Of a stretch of 64,000 nt of DNA, positions 35,234 through 43,782 are shown in pieces. The stretch comes from Imtechella halotolerans. Lineage in GTDB: Bacteria; Bacteroidota; Bacteroidia; Flavobacteriales; Flavobacteriaceae. Positions within the stretch are counted from its first letter, which is position 1. Every line of letters begins with the position of its first letter. The position numbers and the translations under genes were made by a program. Under the pieces are notes generated by a model that saw nothing but the letters and a program-made list of their open reading frames with translations, made no database searches and had not been told where the DNA came from. Location of the stretch: contig NZ_CP117969.2 of the NCBI RefSeq assembly GCF_028743515.2, forward strand, positions 2,637,501-2,701,500, given 5' to 3'.

Positions 35234-37329
35234 GTAAACAAATAAATGTAGCACTCATTGGGAATCCAAATACAGGGAAAACCTCTGTGTTTAATCAATT
35301 AACAGGTCTAAATCAAAAAGTAGGAAATTATCCAGGTATTACAGTTGAGAAGAAAGAAGGACTGTGTAAATTACCTCGTGGTGTTAAGGCTCATATTCTA
35401 GACCTTCCAGGCACCTATAGTTTGAATGCTAATTCATTAGATGAAAATGTAGTTATTGAGCTCTTACTCAATAAGAACGATAAAGATTATCCGGATGTAG
35501 CCATATTGGTTGCTGATGTTGAGAATTTAAAAAGAAACCTACTTCTTTTTACTCAAATTAAAGATTTGGGAATACCAACAATTCTTTGCATTAACATGGC
35601 AGACCGAATGGAACGCAAAGGGATTTCGATTGATATTCCTTTATTGGAAGAAAAGTTAAAAACAAAAATTGCCCTTGTAAGTACTCGAAAAAAAACAGGA
35701 ATAGATAGCCTAAAAGAACTTATTCTGGACTACAAAAATATTTCTACAGAGCCATGTGTTAATGCTTCCGTTATTGATAAGGAGTACTTCGATGGATTGC
35801 GAAAGGCTTTTCCTCAACAGGTTCTTTACAAGTTGTGGCTGGTAATTACCCAGGATGTAAATTTTGTAAATTTAGATAGGAAGCTAGTAAAAGACGCATC
35901 AGATTTTTCTACTAAATCGAAATCTGAGCTTAAACGGTTACAACAAAAAGAAACCATAATTCGCTACCAGTTCATTAATGGTGTGCTCAAGGAGGCTCAC
36001 AAAGTAGATCTTAATGCAGCCAAAGGTCTTCGTAGCACCTTTGATAGAATCTTAACCCATAAGGTTTGGGGCTATGTTGTTTTCTTTTTGATTTTACTAC
36101 TTATTTTCCAGGCCATCTATGACTGGAGTAGTGTTCCAATGGATTTTATTGATGCCACATTTGCATCCTTGAGTGAATGGGCAAGAGAGGTGTTGCCTGC
36201 AGGTTCATTTACAAACCTTATAGCCGAAGGGGTTATTCCAGGCATAGGAGGTATCGTTATTTTTATTCCTCAAATCGCTTTTCTTTTTCTATTCATTTCA
36301 ATTCTTGAGGAGAGTGGCTATATGAGTCGTGTCGTTTTTCTTATGGATAGAACGATGCGCCGATTCGGGCTTAGTGGTAAGAGTGTTGTGCCGCTTATTT
36401 CTGGTACTGCCTGTGCTATCCCAGCTGTAATGGCAACTCGTAATATAGAGAATTGGAAAGAACGACTTATAACTATATTAGTAACACCGTTTACTACCTG
36501 CTCTGCAAGACTTCCAGTTTATTTGATTATTATTGCCTTGGTAATTCCTGAAGGTCGATTTATGGGGTTGAGTTATCAGGCTATGACCTTAATGGCATTA
36601 TATCTTCTTGGATTTGGTATGGCTATAATTTCTGCAGCCATTCTTAATAAAATATTACGAATTAATAAGCGAAGTTTTTTCGTAGTTGAAATGCCAAACT
36701 ATAAGGTTCCGTTGTTTAAAAATGTTACAATAACAGTGGTTGAAAAAACCAAAAGCTTTGTATTTGGCGCCGGGAAGATCATTCTTGCAATTTCTATTGT
36801 GCTTTGGTTTTTGGCATCCAATGGACCAAGTGATAAATTTCATAATGCAGAGGAAATTGTAATGGAGAGTCAAGAGACTTCTCATCTTTCAGAGGAAGAA
36901 TTAGAAACACGAATTGCTTCATTTAAATTGCAAAATTCATACATTGGTATTGTTGGACAAGGTATCGAGCCAGTTATTCAACCATTGGGTTACGATTGGA
37001 AAATTGGAATTGCAATAGTGTGCTCCTTTGCAGCTAGGGAAGTATTTGTGGGAAGCTTGGCAACCATTTATAATGTGGGAAGTGAAGACGAACAAACTAT
37101 AAAGAGTAGAATGGCGACAGAGATACATGAGGCTGATGGATCTAAAGTATTTGATTTTCCAGCGGGTATTTCATTACTATTATTTTATGCATTTGCCATG
37201 CAATGTATGAGTACATTAGCAGTGGTGAGACGTGAAACAAATAGCTGGAAATGGCCAATGATACAATTGGTAGCTATGAGTGGATTTGCATATGTAGTAG
37301 CTCTTATCGCATATCAATTATTAAAATAG
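35230..37329 (+). CDS. feoB: ferrous iron transport protein B
   Basis: An inner-membrane Fe(II) transporter of 699 residues. The N-terminal G domain shows G1 GNPNTGKTS (11-19), G2 at T37 region (NYPGITVEKKEG), G3 DLPGTYS and G4 NMAD. After the helical GDI-like part come two Gate segments (including SGTACAIPAVMATRNI and VCSFAAREVFVGSLATIY, each with the conserved Cys of FeoB pores) and several membrane helices. GTP binding drives or gates Fe(II) entry. It follows feoA and is followed by a short Cys-rich partner gene. Confidence 0.95.
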   Translation: MSKQINVALIGNPNTGKTSVFNQLTGLNQKVGNYPGITVEKKEGLCKLPRGVKAHILDLPGTYSLNANSLDENVVIELLLNKNDKDYPDVAILVADVENLKRNLLLFTQIKDLGIPTILCINMADRMERKGISIDIPLLEEKLKTKIALVSTRKKTGIDSLKELILDYKNISTEPCVNASVIDKEYFDGLRKAFPQQVLYKLWLVITQDVNFVNLDRKLVKDASDFSTKSKSELKRLQQKETIIRYQFINGVLKEAHKVDLNAAKGLRSTFDRILTHKVWGYVVFFLILLLIFQAIYDWSSVPMDFIDATFASLSEWAREVLPAGSFTNLIAEGVIPGIGGIVIFIPQIAFLFLFISILEESGYMSRVVFLMDRTMRRFGLSGKSVVPLISGTACAIPAVMATRNIENWKERLITILVTPFTTCSARLPVYLIIIALVIPEGRFMGLSYQAMTLMALYLLGFGMAIISAAILNKILRINKRSFFVVEMPNYKVPLFKNVTITVVEKTKSFVFGAGKIILAISIVLWFLASNGPSDKFHNAEEIVMESQETSHLSEEELETRIASFKLQNSYIGIVGQGIEPVIQPLGYDWKIGIAIVCSFAAREVFVGSLATIYNVGSEDEQTIKSRMATEIHEADGSKVFDFPAGISLLLFYAFAMQCMSTLAVVRRETNSWKWPMIQLVAMSGFAYVVALIAYQLLK

Positions 37330-37331
37330 AA

Positions 37332-37469
37332 ATGGAATTATTTCAAGAAATAGCAATGTATTTAACCGTAGCGGGGGCACTAGGGTTCCTGCTACGCAAA
37401 TATATTTTTCCTAAAAGAACTAAAAAAGGGTGCAATAGTAATTCAGGAACTAATTGTGGTTGTAGTTAA
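37332..37469 (+). CDS. FeoB-associated Cys-rich membrane protein
   Basis: A 45-residue protein starting two bases after the feoB stop. It has one membrane helix (about 8-22, AMYLTVAGALGFLLR), a basic stretch KYIFPKRTKKG, and a C-terminal Cys/Asn/Gly tail with Cys34, Cys42 and Cys44. This helix-plus-cysteine layout and its place after feoB match small FeoB-associated proteins thought to help Fe(II) delivery (FeoC-like by position, not by fold). The frame can be extended back into feoB, but the ATG at 37332 fits the family. Confidence 0.8.
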   Translation: MELFQEIAMYLTVAGALGFLLRKYIFPKRTKKGCNSNSGTNCGCS

Positions 37470-37471
37470 TC

Positions 37472-37852
37472 CTAGTTGCTAATAAAAGTAAAGGCCAATA
37501 ATGTCCATCCTAACGTCAGTAATAAGCCTCCTAACGGAGTTATTGGTCCTAGCCATTTCCATTTCTTTCCAAACGCGCTACTTAGACATAACCCGTAAAT
37601 ACTGAATGAAAATAGTAGAGTACCTATTATAATTAAATAAGCTACTGTTTTTTCTATTGAAGTTTCGAAGGAAAGAGTAATGCTTATTAAAATAAGTAAA
37701 AGGGCATGATACATTTGATATCGAACCCCTGTTTCAAAACTTTGTTGAAGTTCTGGGGTGAAAACCTTCTTTAAAGCATGAGCGCCAAAAGCACCCAATA
37801 CAACAGCCAGTACCCCAAATAAAGCACCGGCTGTTTGTGTGAGTTGTATCAT
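37472..37852 (-). CDS. DUF423 domain-containing membrane protein
   Basis: A 126-residue protein with four hydrophobic helices. It contains the DUF423 start GALFGVLAVVLGAFGAHALKK (about 9-29) and a centre with TGVRYQMYHALLLI. The family (YwdK/YgdD-like) has no assigned biochemical role. It faces the FeoB-associated gene: the two stops are two bases apart. The S9 peptidase gene upstream on the same strand is 10 bases away, so the two are probably transcribed together. Confidence 0.87.
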   Translation of the reverse strand: MIQLTQTAGALFGVLAVVLGAFGAHALKKVFTPELQQSFETGVRYQMYHALLLILISITLSFETSIEKTVAYLIIIGTLLFSFSIYGLCLSSAFGKKWKWLGPITPLGGLLLTLGWTLLAFTFISN

Positions 37853-37862
37853 AGTTGAATTG

Positions 37863-39902
37863 TTATTTTTCTGTTATACGATATTTATCAAACCAGGCCA
37901 ACGTATGTGACACTTGTGTAATCATGTTGCTAGGTCTACGAGCGATATCATGTGAAGCTCCAGGAATTTCTACCAATACCGTTTCTTTTTTACGAAGTTT
38001 AAGCGCGTGATATAATTGCTTAGCTTCGCTTGGAGGTGTTCTAAGGTCATCCATTCCGACAATAATCATTGCGGGGGTTTCCATGTTTGCTACTAAAGAG
38101 ATGGGAGAAAAGTTCCAGTATCCTTCAACATTTTCCCAAGGCTGACCTGGCATACGGTAATTGGCGTAACCATAATAGTTGTCTGCCACTAAGGTTTTAC
38201 TAATCCAATTAATAACTGGTTTTGCAACTACGGCTGCTTCAAATCGGTTGTTTTTTCCTATAATCCAAGCTGTCATTATTCCACCTGCACTTCCACCTGT
38301 TACATACAAGGCATCTTCATGAGCAATACCTTTTTTAATGAGCTGATCAACACCATCCATTACATCATTGTAATCCTCTCCGGGATAATTGTTATATAAC
38401 AAATTGGCAAAAGCTTCTCCATAGCTTGTGCTACCTCTAGGATTAGGGTAGAAAACAATATACCCTCCAGTTGCATAAAGTTGCATTTCGGCTGAAAAAC
38501 GATCTCCATAATTTAGAATAGGTCCTCCGTGATTTTCAACCATCATTGGGTATTTTTTTGTGGCATCATAATTTGGAGGATATACTATCCATCCCTGTAG
38601 TTTTCGCCCGTCGACAGAAGAAGTGTACCACATTTCTTCAACCTTTCCAAGTGTGCGGTAGGCAAGAAGGTCCTCATTAAGTTGAGTCAGTAACTTTGGT
38701 TCTGAATTTTTTCCAGAAATTACAGCAATATCGGCTGGCCTGCTAGGAGTAGTATGAGTAAAAACAATCATTCCATTTTGAGATACACTAAAAGAGCCGG
38801 AAGGGTAGGGTCTTCCAATAGATGTACCTCCAATATTATCTGCTAATTTGGTAATTTTTCCATCTATAGTGATATGACCTATTTTTGTGTTGCCAAATTC
38901 ATCATAGGAGAAGTAAAGGCCTGTACTTTTTGGATCCCAAATTAGGTTGCTCATTTCACGGTCGAAATTTACACTTATGGCTCGGGAGTTAGTTCCATCG
39001 GGATTCATGAAATGTAAATGAGCAATCTGATGAGCCTGTACTTTATCTTCATAGCTTAAATAAGCTACTATTTTACCATTGGGTGCAATCTGAGGGTTGT
39101 AGTCAGGTCCCTTCTGAGAAGTTAAGGTTTCAATTTGTCCTGAGTTGGTGTGTACTCGATATACTTCACTGTTTATATAATCGTATTCCCAATCTTTGCT
39201 TCTATTAGCAGAAAAATATATATAATTCCCATCAGAGCTCCAAGATAGGTTACCACCATGATTGAAATCTCCAGAAGTGAGCTGCCTAGGTGACCCGCCA
39301 TCCGCAGGTAGTGTAAAAATATGTGTATATCCTGGTGTAATATAGCCAGAACCATCAGCCTCATGTTTAAGCCTATCCGTAATTCGGGGAACATCTGCCC
39401 ATTGCGCTCCTTTTGGTTTTGCTGGCATTTTTGCAATAACTGGAGGAGCCTGTGCTATTTTCATAGTAAATGCAAGCTTTGTTCCGTCCGGAGACCAAGT
39501 TATAGAAGAAGGGCTGCCTTCCAGTCGTGATATTCTAGCTAATTTGCCACTATCTACCCAATAGAGATAAATTTCAGAACCTTGATCTGTAGGGCTAATA
39601 AATGCGATACGATCTCCTTTTGGGGACCAAATTGGTGAGGATTCAGATACTTCGCGATTTGTAAGTTTCTGATGTATACTTCCATCTGTCTTCAGTAGCC
39701 ATAAATTGCCAATAGATTGATCCTTAAGAATGTCAAATCCCATTCTTCTGTAAACAATATAGTCTCCGTAAGGAGCTATTTGTGGATCAGAAGCATATTC
39801 TAATTCATAAACATCTAAATAAGAAAATGCAGGTGCAGTATGTTGTGCGGAAAGCTTCAACATGCTGATAAACAATAGGGCAATAAGACTTTTATAACGC
39901 AT
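37863..39902 (-). CDS. S9 family prolyl oligopeptidase-type serine peptidase
   Basis: A 679-residue exported peptidase. A signal peptide (about 1-19, ending LKLSAQH) precedes a beta-propeller built from WD40-like PD40 repeats (for example SPIWSPKGDRIAFIS and SITWSPDGTKLAFTM) up to about residue 400. The C-terminal alpha/beta-hydrolase domain has the nucleophile Ser in TGGSAGGIMTAW (about 542-553), Asp in GMDDLRTPPSEA (about 627) and His in GASHDIARRP (about 660). It cuts short peptides in the periplasm. An 18-bp palindrome lies upstream of it. Confidence 0.92.
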   Translation of the reverse strand: MRYKSLIALLFISMLKLSAQHTAPAFSYLDVYELEYASDPQIAPYGDYIVYRRMGFDILKDQSIGNLWLLKTDGSIHQKLTNREVSESSPIWSPKGDRIAFISPTDQGSEIYLYWVDSGKLARISRLEGSPSSITWSPDGTKLAFTMKIAQAPPVIAKMPAKPKGAQWADVPRITDRLKHEADGSGYITPGYTHIFTLPADGGSPRQLTSGDFNHGGNLSWSSDGNYIYFSANRSKDWEYDYINSEVYRVHTNSGQIETLTSQKGPDYNPQIAPNGKIVAYLSYEDKVQAHQIAHLHFMNPDGTNSRAISVNFDREMSNLIWDPKSTGLYFSYDEFGNTKIGHITIDGKITKLADNIGGTSIGRPYPSGSFSVSQNGMIVFTHTTPSRPADIAVISGKNSEPKLLTQLNEDLLAYRTLGKVEEMWYTSSVDGRKLQGWIVYPPNYDATKKYPMMVENHGGPILNYGDRFSAEMQLYATGGYIVFYPNPRGSTSYGEAFANLLYNNYPGEDYNDVMDGVDQLIKKGIAHEDALYVTGGSAGGIMTAWIIGKNNRFEAAVVAKPVINWISKTLVADNYYGYANYRMPGQPWENVEGYWNFSPISLVANMETPAMIIVGMDDLRTPPSEAKQLYHALKLRKKETVLVEIPGASHDIARRPSNMITQVSHTLAWFDKYRITEK

Positions 39903-39920
39903 GATAGTGTTTTTTTAAGA

Positions 39921-39938
39921 ATTCCTAAACTTAGGAAT
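39921..39938. promoter_or_regulatory. perfect 18-bp palindrome upstream of the S9 peptidase gene
   Basis: ATTCCTAA and TTAGGAAT flank the centre AC. The two-base centre makes an RNA hairpin poor, and no T-run follows, so it looks more like a binding site for a dimeric regulator. It lies between the ZIP gene and the S9 gene, 19 bases from the S9 start. Confidence 0.4.
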
Positions 39939-39961
39939 AAAAGCAAAACGGAGCAAGCTTC

Positions 39962-40786
39962 TTAACCTAATGCAACATCCAGGGTCATCATGACAAGAAA
40001 TCCACCTATAAATCCTAATGTGGCGATATCTGTATACTTGTCTAATTGAGTTTCAGGGATAACTTCTTCGACTACAACAAATATCATAGCTCCTGCTGCA
40101 AATGCAAGAGCATATGGGAGTATCGGAGTAAAAAAAGTTACAGCCAAAGCTCCAATTACCCCAGCAATGGGTTCCACAATTGCGGATAACTGTCCATAGA
40201 AAAAGCTTTTTTTTCTGCTAACACCCTGACGTCTTAATGGCATGGAAACTGCTACTCCTTCTGGAAAATTTTGAATTCCAATTCCGATTGCTAAAATTAC
40301 GGCCCCAGCAATAGAAGCTTCGGGGATTCCGGCAGCTACACCTCCGAAAAGTACTCCAACCGCAAGTCCCTCAGGTATGTTGTGTAGGGTGATGGCCAAA
40401 ACTAAAAGAGTAGTACGGTGCCAATTGGTTTCAACTCCTTCCGTTTCGCTTTGTTTGAAGTTGATATGTAGATGGGGGAGGTATTTGTCTAAGGCAAATA
40501 AGAAAAGCGCACCAAGACCAAACCCTACAGCAGCAGGGATAACTTTAGTGAACCCTTCTCCATCACTCATTGCAATGGCGGGAGCTAATAGACTCCAGAA
40601 ACTTGCCGCCACCATTACTCCTCCAGTGAATCCAAGCATACCGTCAAGTACACTTCGCTTCATGGTTTTAAAGAAGAATACTAAAGAAGCTCCTAATGCT
40701 GTTACCAGCCAGGTGAAAGTAGTGGCAATTAAAGCACCAATTACGGGATCTACTTTTTCGAAGAATGATATGATTGAGTCAAACAT
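39962..40786 (-). CDS. ZIP family metal transporter
   Basis: A 274-residue membrane protein with eight predicted helices. The paired ZIP metal-site helices are visible: LHNIPEGLAVGVLFGG (about 135-150) and GIQNFPEGVAVSMPLRRQG (about 167-185). A His-containing loop KYLPHLHINFKQSETEGVE lies before them. ZIP proteins move Zn(II), Fe(II) or Mn(II) into the cytoplasm. It follows the metal-dependent regulator by three bases, so the regulator probably senses the metal carried here. Confidence 0.9.
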   Translation of the reverse strand: MFDSIISFFEKVDPVIGALIATTFTWLVTALGASLVFFFKTMKRSVLDGMLGFTGGVMVAASFWSLLAPAIAMSDGEGFTKVIPAAVGFGLGALFLFALDKYLPHLHINFKQSETEGVETNWHRTTLLVLAITLHNIPEGLAVGVLFGGVAAGIPEASIAGAVILAIGIGIQNFPEGVAVSMPLRRQGVSRKKSFFYGQLSAIVEPIAGVIGALAVTFFTPILPYALAFAAGAMIFVVVEEVIPETQLDKYTDIATLGFIGGFLVMMTLDVALG

Positions 40787-40789
40787 GGA

Positions 40790-41443
40790 TTAGTTTTTTT
40801 TAATATAGAGGTTACCGGCTGCCATGGCAGAAAGGTTAATCGATTGTCCGTGTAGTAGTATTTGAATGGAATGGTCAAAAGGTTCTTTTGAAAGTACCTC
40901 AATTTCGTTTCCTAAGGCAATTGATAATTTGTCAAGGTATTGCAAGAATTCTTTAGATGAATTTTTGACACCTACGCAGATACCTTTATCTCCAACTTGA
41001 AGATTACTTAGTAATACTTTTGCTGTGGTTTGTAGATGTCCGTTTTTGTCAGGTATTGGATCACCATGAGGATCAACTTTTGGAAAGCCAAGCAAAGCAT
41101 CAAGTTCGGCTACTAATTTTTCAGATTGGATATGTTCTAGTTGTTCTGCTACCTCATGTACTTCATCCCATGAAAAGTTAAGTTTTTCAACTAAGAATAC
41201 TTCCCAAAGACGATGTTTTCGGATCACTTTAAGAGCATGAAGCCTTCCTTTCTCAGTCAGTTGAACTCCTTGGTATTTTTTATAATTAACCAATTCTTTT
41301 TCTGAAAGTTTCTTTAACATATCCGTTACAGAGGAAGCCTTGGTGTCCATTTCTTCTGCAATAGAATTCGTTGGAACTCCATCATTTTTGTCTTTAGCAA
41401 GATGAAATATCGCCTTTAAATAATTTTCTTCAGATAGTGTCAT
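40790..41443 (-). CDS. DtxR/MntR-family metal-dependent transcriptional regulator
   Basis: A 217-residue repressor. The N-terminal winged helix (MTLSEENYLKAIFHLAKD, then SVTDMLKKLSEKELVNY) covers residues 1-70; the dimerisation and metal-binding part contains HEVAEQLEHIQSEKLVAELD (about 103-122); and a FeoA/SH3-like domain forms the C-terminus. It is longer than simple MntR and resembles IdeR/DtxR with the third domain. The ATG at 41443 is used because the -7 element puts transcription start near 41452, where the alternative ATG would be leaderless. It is divergent from a TonB receptor and operonic with a ZIP transporter. Confidence 0.88.
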   Translation of the reverse strand: MTLSEENYLKAIFHLAKDKNDGVPTNSIAEEMDTKASSVTDMLKKLSEKELVNYKKYQGVQLTEKGRLHALKVIRKHRLWEVFLVEKLNFSWDEVHEVAEQLEHIQSEKLVAELDALLGFPKVDPHGDPIPDKNGHLQTTAKVLLSNLQVGDKGICVGVKNSSKEFLQYLDKLSIALGNEIEVLSKEPFDHSIQILLHGQSINLSAMAAGNLYIKKN

Positions 41444-41457
41444 TGTTTTCATAAGTG

Positions 41458-41507
41458 CAAAAATACATTTTTATTTGTAAAAACAAATTTTTAGCTTTGT
41501 CTAAAAA
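41458..41507. promoter_or_regulatory. divergent promoters and palindromes between the DtxR-type regulator and TonB receptor
   Basis: Minus strand: TTTG (41487-41484), 18 bases, TATTTTTG (41465-41458). Plus strand: -7 TAGCTTTG (41492-41499). Palindrome A, ATTTGT-AAAA-ACAAAT, is at 41473-41488; palindrome B, TTTTTAG-CTTTGT-CTAAAAA, is at 41488-41507 and covers the plus-strand -7 element. Both are good candidates for the regulator's operator. Confidence 0.6.
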
Positions 41508-41529
41508 TAAATTTAATACATTCAAAAAA

Positions 41530-43782
41530 ATGAAATATATCTGTCTATTAATTGGACTTATAGGAGGAATGGCTTTTGCCCAAAAAGGTAAAGTGATAGG
41601 ATATGTGGTTTCCAATGAGGATCGATTGCCTTTTGCCAATGTATATATTTTAGGTACTACTATGGGGGCCATTACAGATGAGGATGGGTTTTTTGAGATT
41701 TTGGATGTGCCCTATGGAAACTATATTCTTCAAGTTTCTTTTACTGGATACAAAACTGAAAGGTTGAAAATTACTGTTGGTAAAAATGCAGAGTCATATT
41801 CCATTATATTGGAGGAAGATACAATGTTAGATGAAGTGGTAGTCTCAGGTACAATGAAAGCAGTAAGTCGAATGGAGAGTGCCGTTCCCGTGGAAGTATA
41901 TAGTCCTGTTTTTTTAAAGAAAAACCCAGTGCCTAATATTTTTGAGTCCTTGCAATTGGTTAACGGTGTTAGGCCTCAATTGAATTGTAATGTGTGTAAT
42001 ACTGGTGATATTCATATCAATGGATTAGAAGGACCTTATACAATGGTACTTATTGATGGTATGCCTATAGTAAGTGGTTTGTCAACAGTATATGGGCTTT
42101 CTGGCATTCCAAATTCTTTGATTGAACAGGTAGAAATTGTGAAAGGACCAGCTTCTTCTTTGTATGGTAGTGAAGCTGTGGGCGGACTTATTAATATTAT
42201 TACACGTCATCCAGATCATGCACCCACTTTTTTTGCAGACCTTAATCAAACTTCCTGGGGAGAATTAAATGTAGATGTGGGGACTAGCTATTCTCTTGGT
42301 GATAAAGCAAGAGGTTTACTAGGTATAAATACGTATTATTACAACATTCCAATTGATAACAATCAAGATAATTTTACTGATGTGACGCTCCAAAAACGAG
42401 TGTCCTTATTTAATAAATGGAGTTTTGTTCGACACAAAAATAGGTTGATGAACCTAGCAGCACGTGTTTTTTATGAAGACCGATGGGGAGGAGAAATGCA
42501 ATGGAAAAAGAAGTATAGAGGAGGTAGTGAAATTTATGGGGAAAGTATATATACAGCAAGATATGAATTACTGGGCAATTATCAATTACCTGTTAAGGGC
42601 AAGTGGCTATTCAGTTTTTCCTATACCAATCATGACCAAAACTCTGTCTATGGAGATGTTAAGTATCTTGCAAAGCAACAAATTGGATTTGGACAACTTA
42701 CTTTGGATGCCAATTGGGAAAAACACGATCTTTTAATGGGACTGGCTTTGCGTTATCAATATTACAATGACAATACTCCAGCAACTTTTCTTTCGGCAGA
42801 TAAGGTATGGCTTCCGGGGCTTTTCTTGCAAGATGAAATTACACTTTCTAATTCTCAAACTATTTTAATTGGTAATAGGTTGGATTATGATTCAAGACAT
42901 GGTTTTATTTATACACCTCGATTGGCCTATCGTTGGAAACCTGATCAAGAAACCGTTTTAAGGATAAATGCTGGTACAGGATTTAGAGTTGTAAATCTAT
43001 TTACTGAGGAGCATGCGGCATTAACAGGATCTAGAGAAGTAGTGTTGGCTGAGGAGTTGCATCCAGAAAAGTCCTATAATTTAAATGTCAATTTCTTAAA
43101 GAAAATATATTCAAAAAATGGTTTTGTTGCCACTTGGGATTCTTCCGCATGGATTACGTATTTTACCAATGTAATTCTGCCAGATTATGATGTACATCCT
43201 AATAAAATTATATATGCTAACTTGGATGGACATGCTATTTCAAAAGGAATCAGCTCCAATCTAGATGTGATGTTACCTTTTGGGTTAAAGGGTACTTTAG
43301 GTGGGACAATTCAGGATGTGAGTAGTACAAGGAATGGTGTAAAATCTAAGCAAATTCTTACAGAGCAATTTTCTGGGACTTGGGCTTTGACGTATACAAT
43401 TCAACCCTGGAAACTTAGTGTTGATTATACAGGAAATTTATATGGCCCGATGCGTTTACCTCTTTTGGGAGACTTAGATCCAAGACGTGCTAATTCTCCG
43501 GTTTGGAGCATACAAAATGTACAATTCACCTGGAAAGGGATTCCAAAAATTGAAGTATATGCTGGAGTTAAGAATTTACTCAACTGGACCCCAAATAAAG
43601 GGAATCCTTTTTTGATTGCAAGGGCTCATGATCCATTTGATAAGCAAGTGCTTTTTGATAACGAAGGAAAGGCGATACCAACATCAGATAACCCATATGC
43701 GCTTACCTTTGACCCTGGATATGTATTTGCTCCAAATCAAGGGATTAGGGGGTTTTTTGGGCTTCGTTACACGGTTAATTAA
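41530..43782 (+). CDS. TonB-dependent receptor linked to metal uptake
   Basis: A 750-residue outer-membrane transporter. Signal peptide 1-17 (ending GMAFAQ), carboxypeptidase-like regulatory domain (about 20-100), plug (about 105-225, with TonB box-like DEVVVSGT), and a beta-barrel ending FFGLRYTVN. The plug carries Cys153-N-V-Cys156 in QLNCNVCNTGDIHINGLEG, unusual for such receptors and possibly metal- or disulphide-related. No STN domain is present. Its promoter overlaps a palindrome beside a DtxR-type regulator and ZIP gene, so it probably brings in an iron, manganese or zinc chelate. The ATG at 41530 begins the signal peptide. Confidence 0.9.
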   Translation: MKYICLLIGLIGGMAFAQKGKVIGYVVSNEDRLPFANVYILGTTMGAITDEDGFFEILDVPYGNYILQVSFTGYKTERLKITVGKNAESYSIILEEDTMLDEVVVSGTMKAVSRMESAVPVEVYSPVFLKKNPVPNIFESLQLVNGVRPQLNCNVCNTGDIHINGLEGPYTMVLIDGMPIVSGLSTVYGLSGIPNSLIEQVEIVKGPASSLYGSEAVGGLINIITRHPDHAPTFFADLNQTSWGELNVDVGTSYSLGDKARGLLGINTYYYNIPIDNNQDNFTDVTLQKRVSLFNKWSFVRHKNRLMNLAARVFYEDRWGGEMQWKKKYRGGSEIYGESIYTARYELLGNYQLPVKGKWLFSFSYTNHDQNSVYGDVKYLAKQQIGFGQLTLDANWEKHDLLMGLALRYQYYNDNTPATFLSADKVWLPGLFLQDEITLSNSQTILIGNRLDYDSRHGFIYTPRLAYRWKPDQETVLRINAGTGFRVVNLFTEEHAALTGSREVVLAEELHPEKSYNLNVNFLKKIYSKNGFVATWDSSAWITYFTNVILPDYDVHPNKIIYANLDGHAISKGISSNLDVMLPFGLKGTLGGTIQDVSSTRNGVKSKQILTEQFSGTWALTYTIQPWKLSVDYTGNLYGPMRLPLLGDLDPRRANSPVWSIQNVQFTWKGIPKIEVYAGVKNLLNWTPNKGNPFLIARAHDPFDKQVLFDNEGKAIPTSDNPYALTFDPGYVFAPNQGIRGFFGLRYTVN

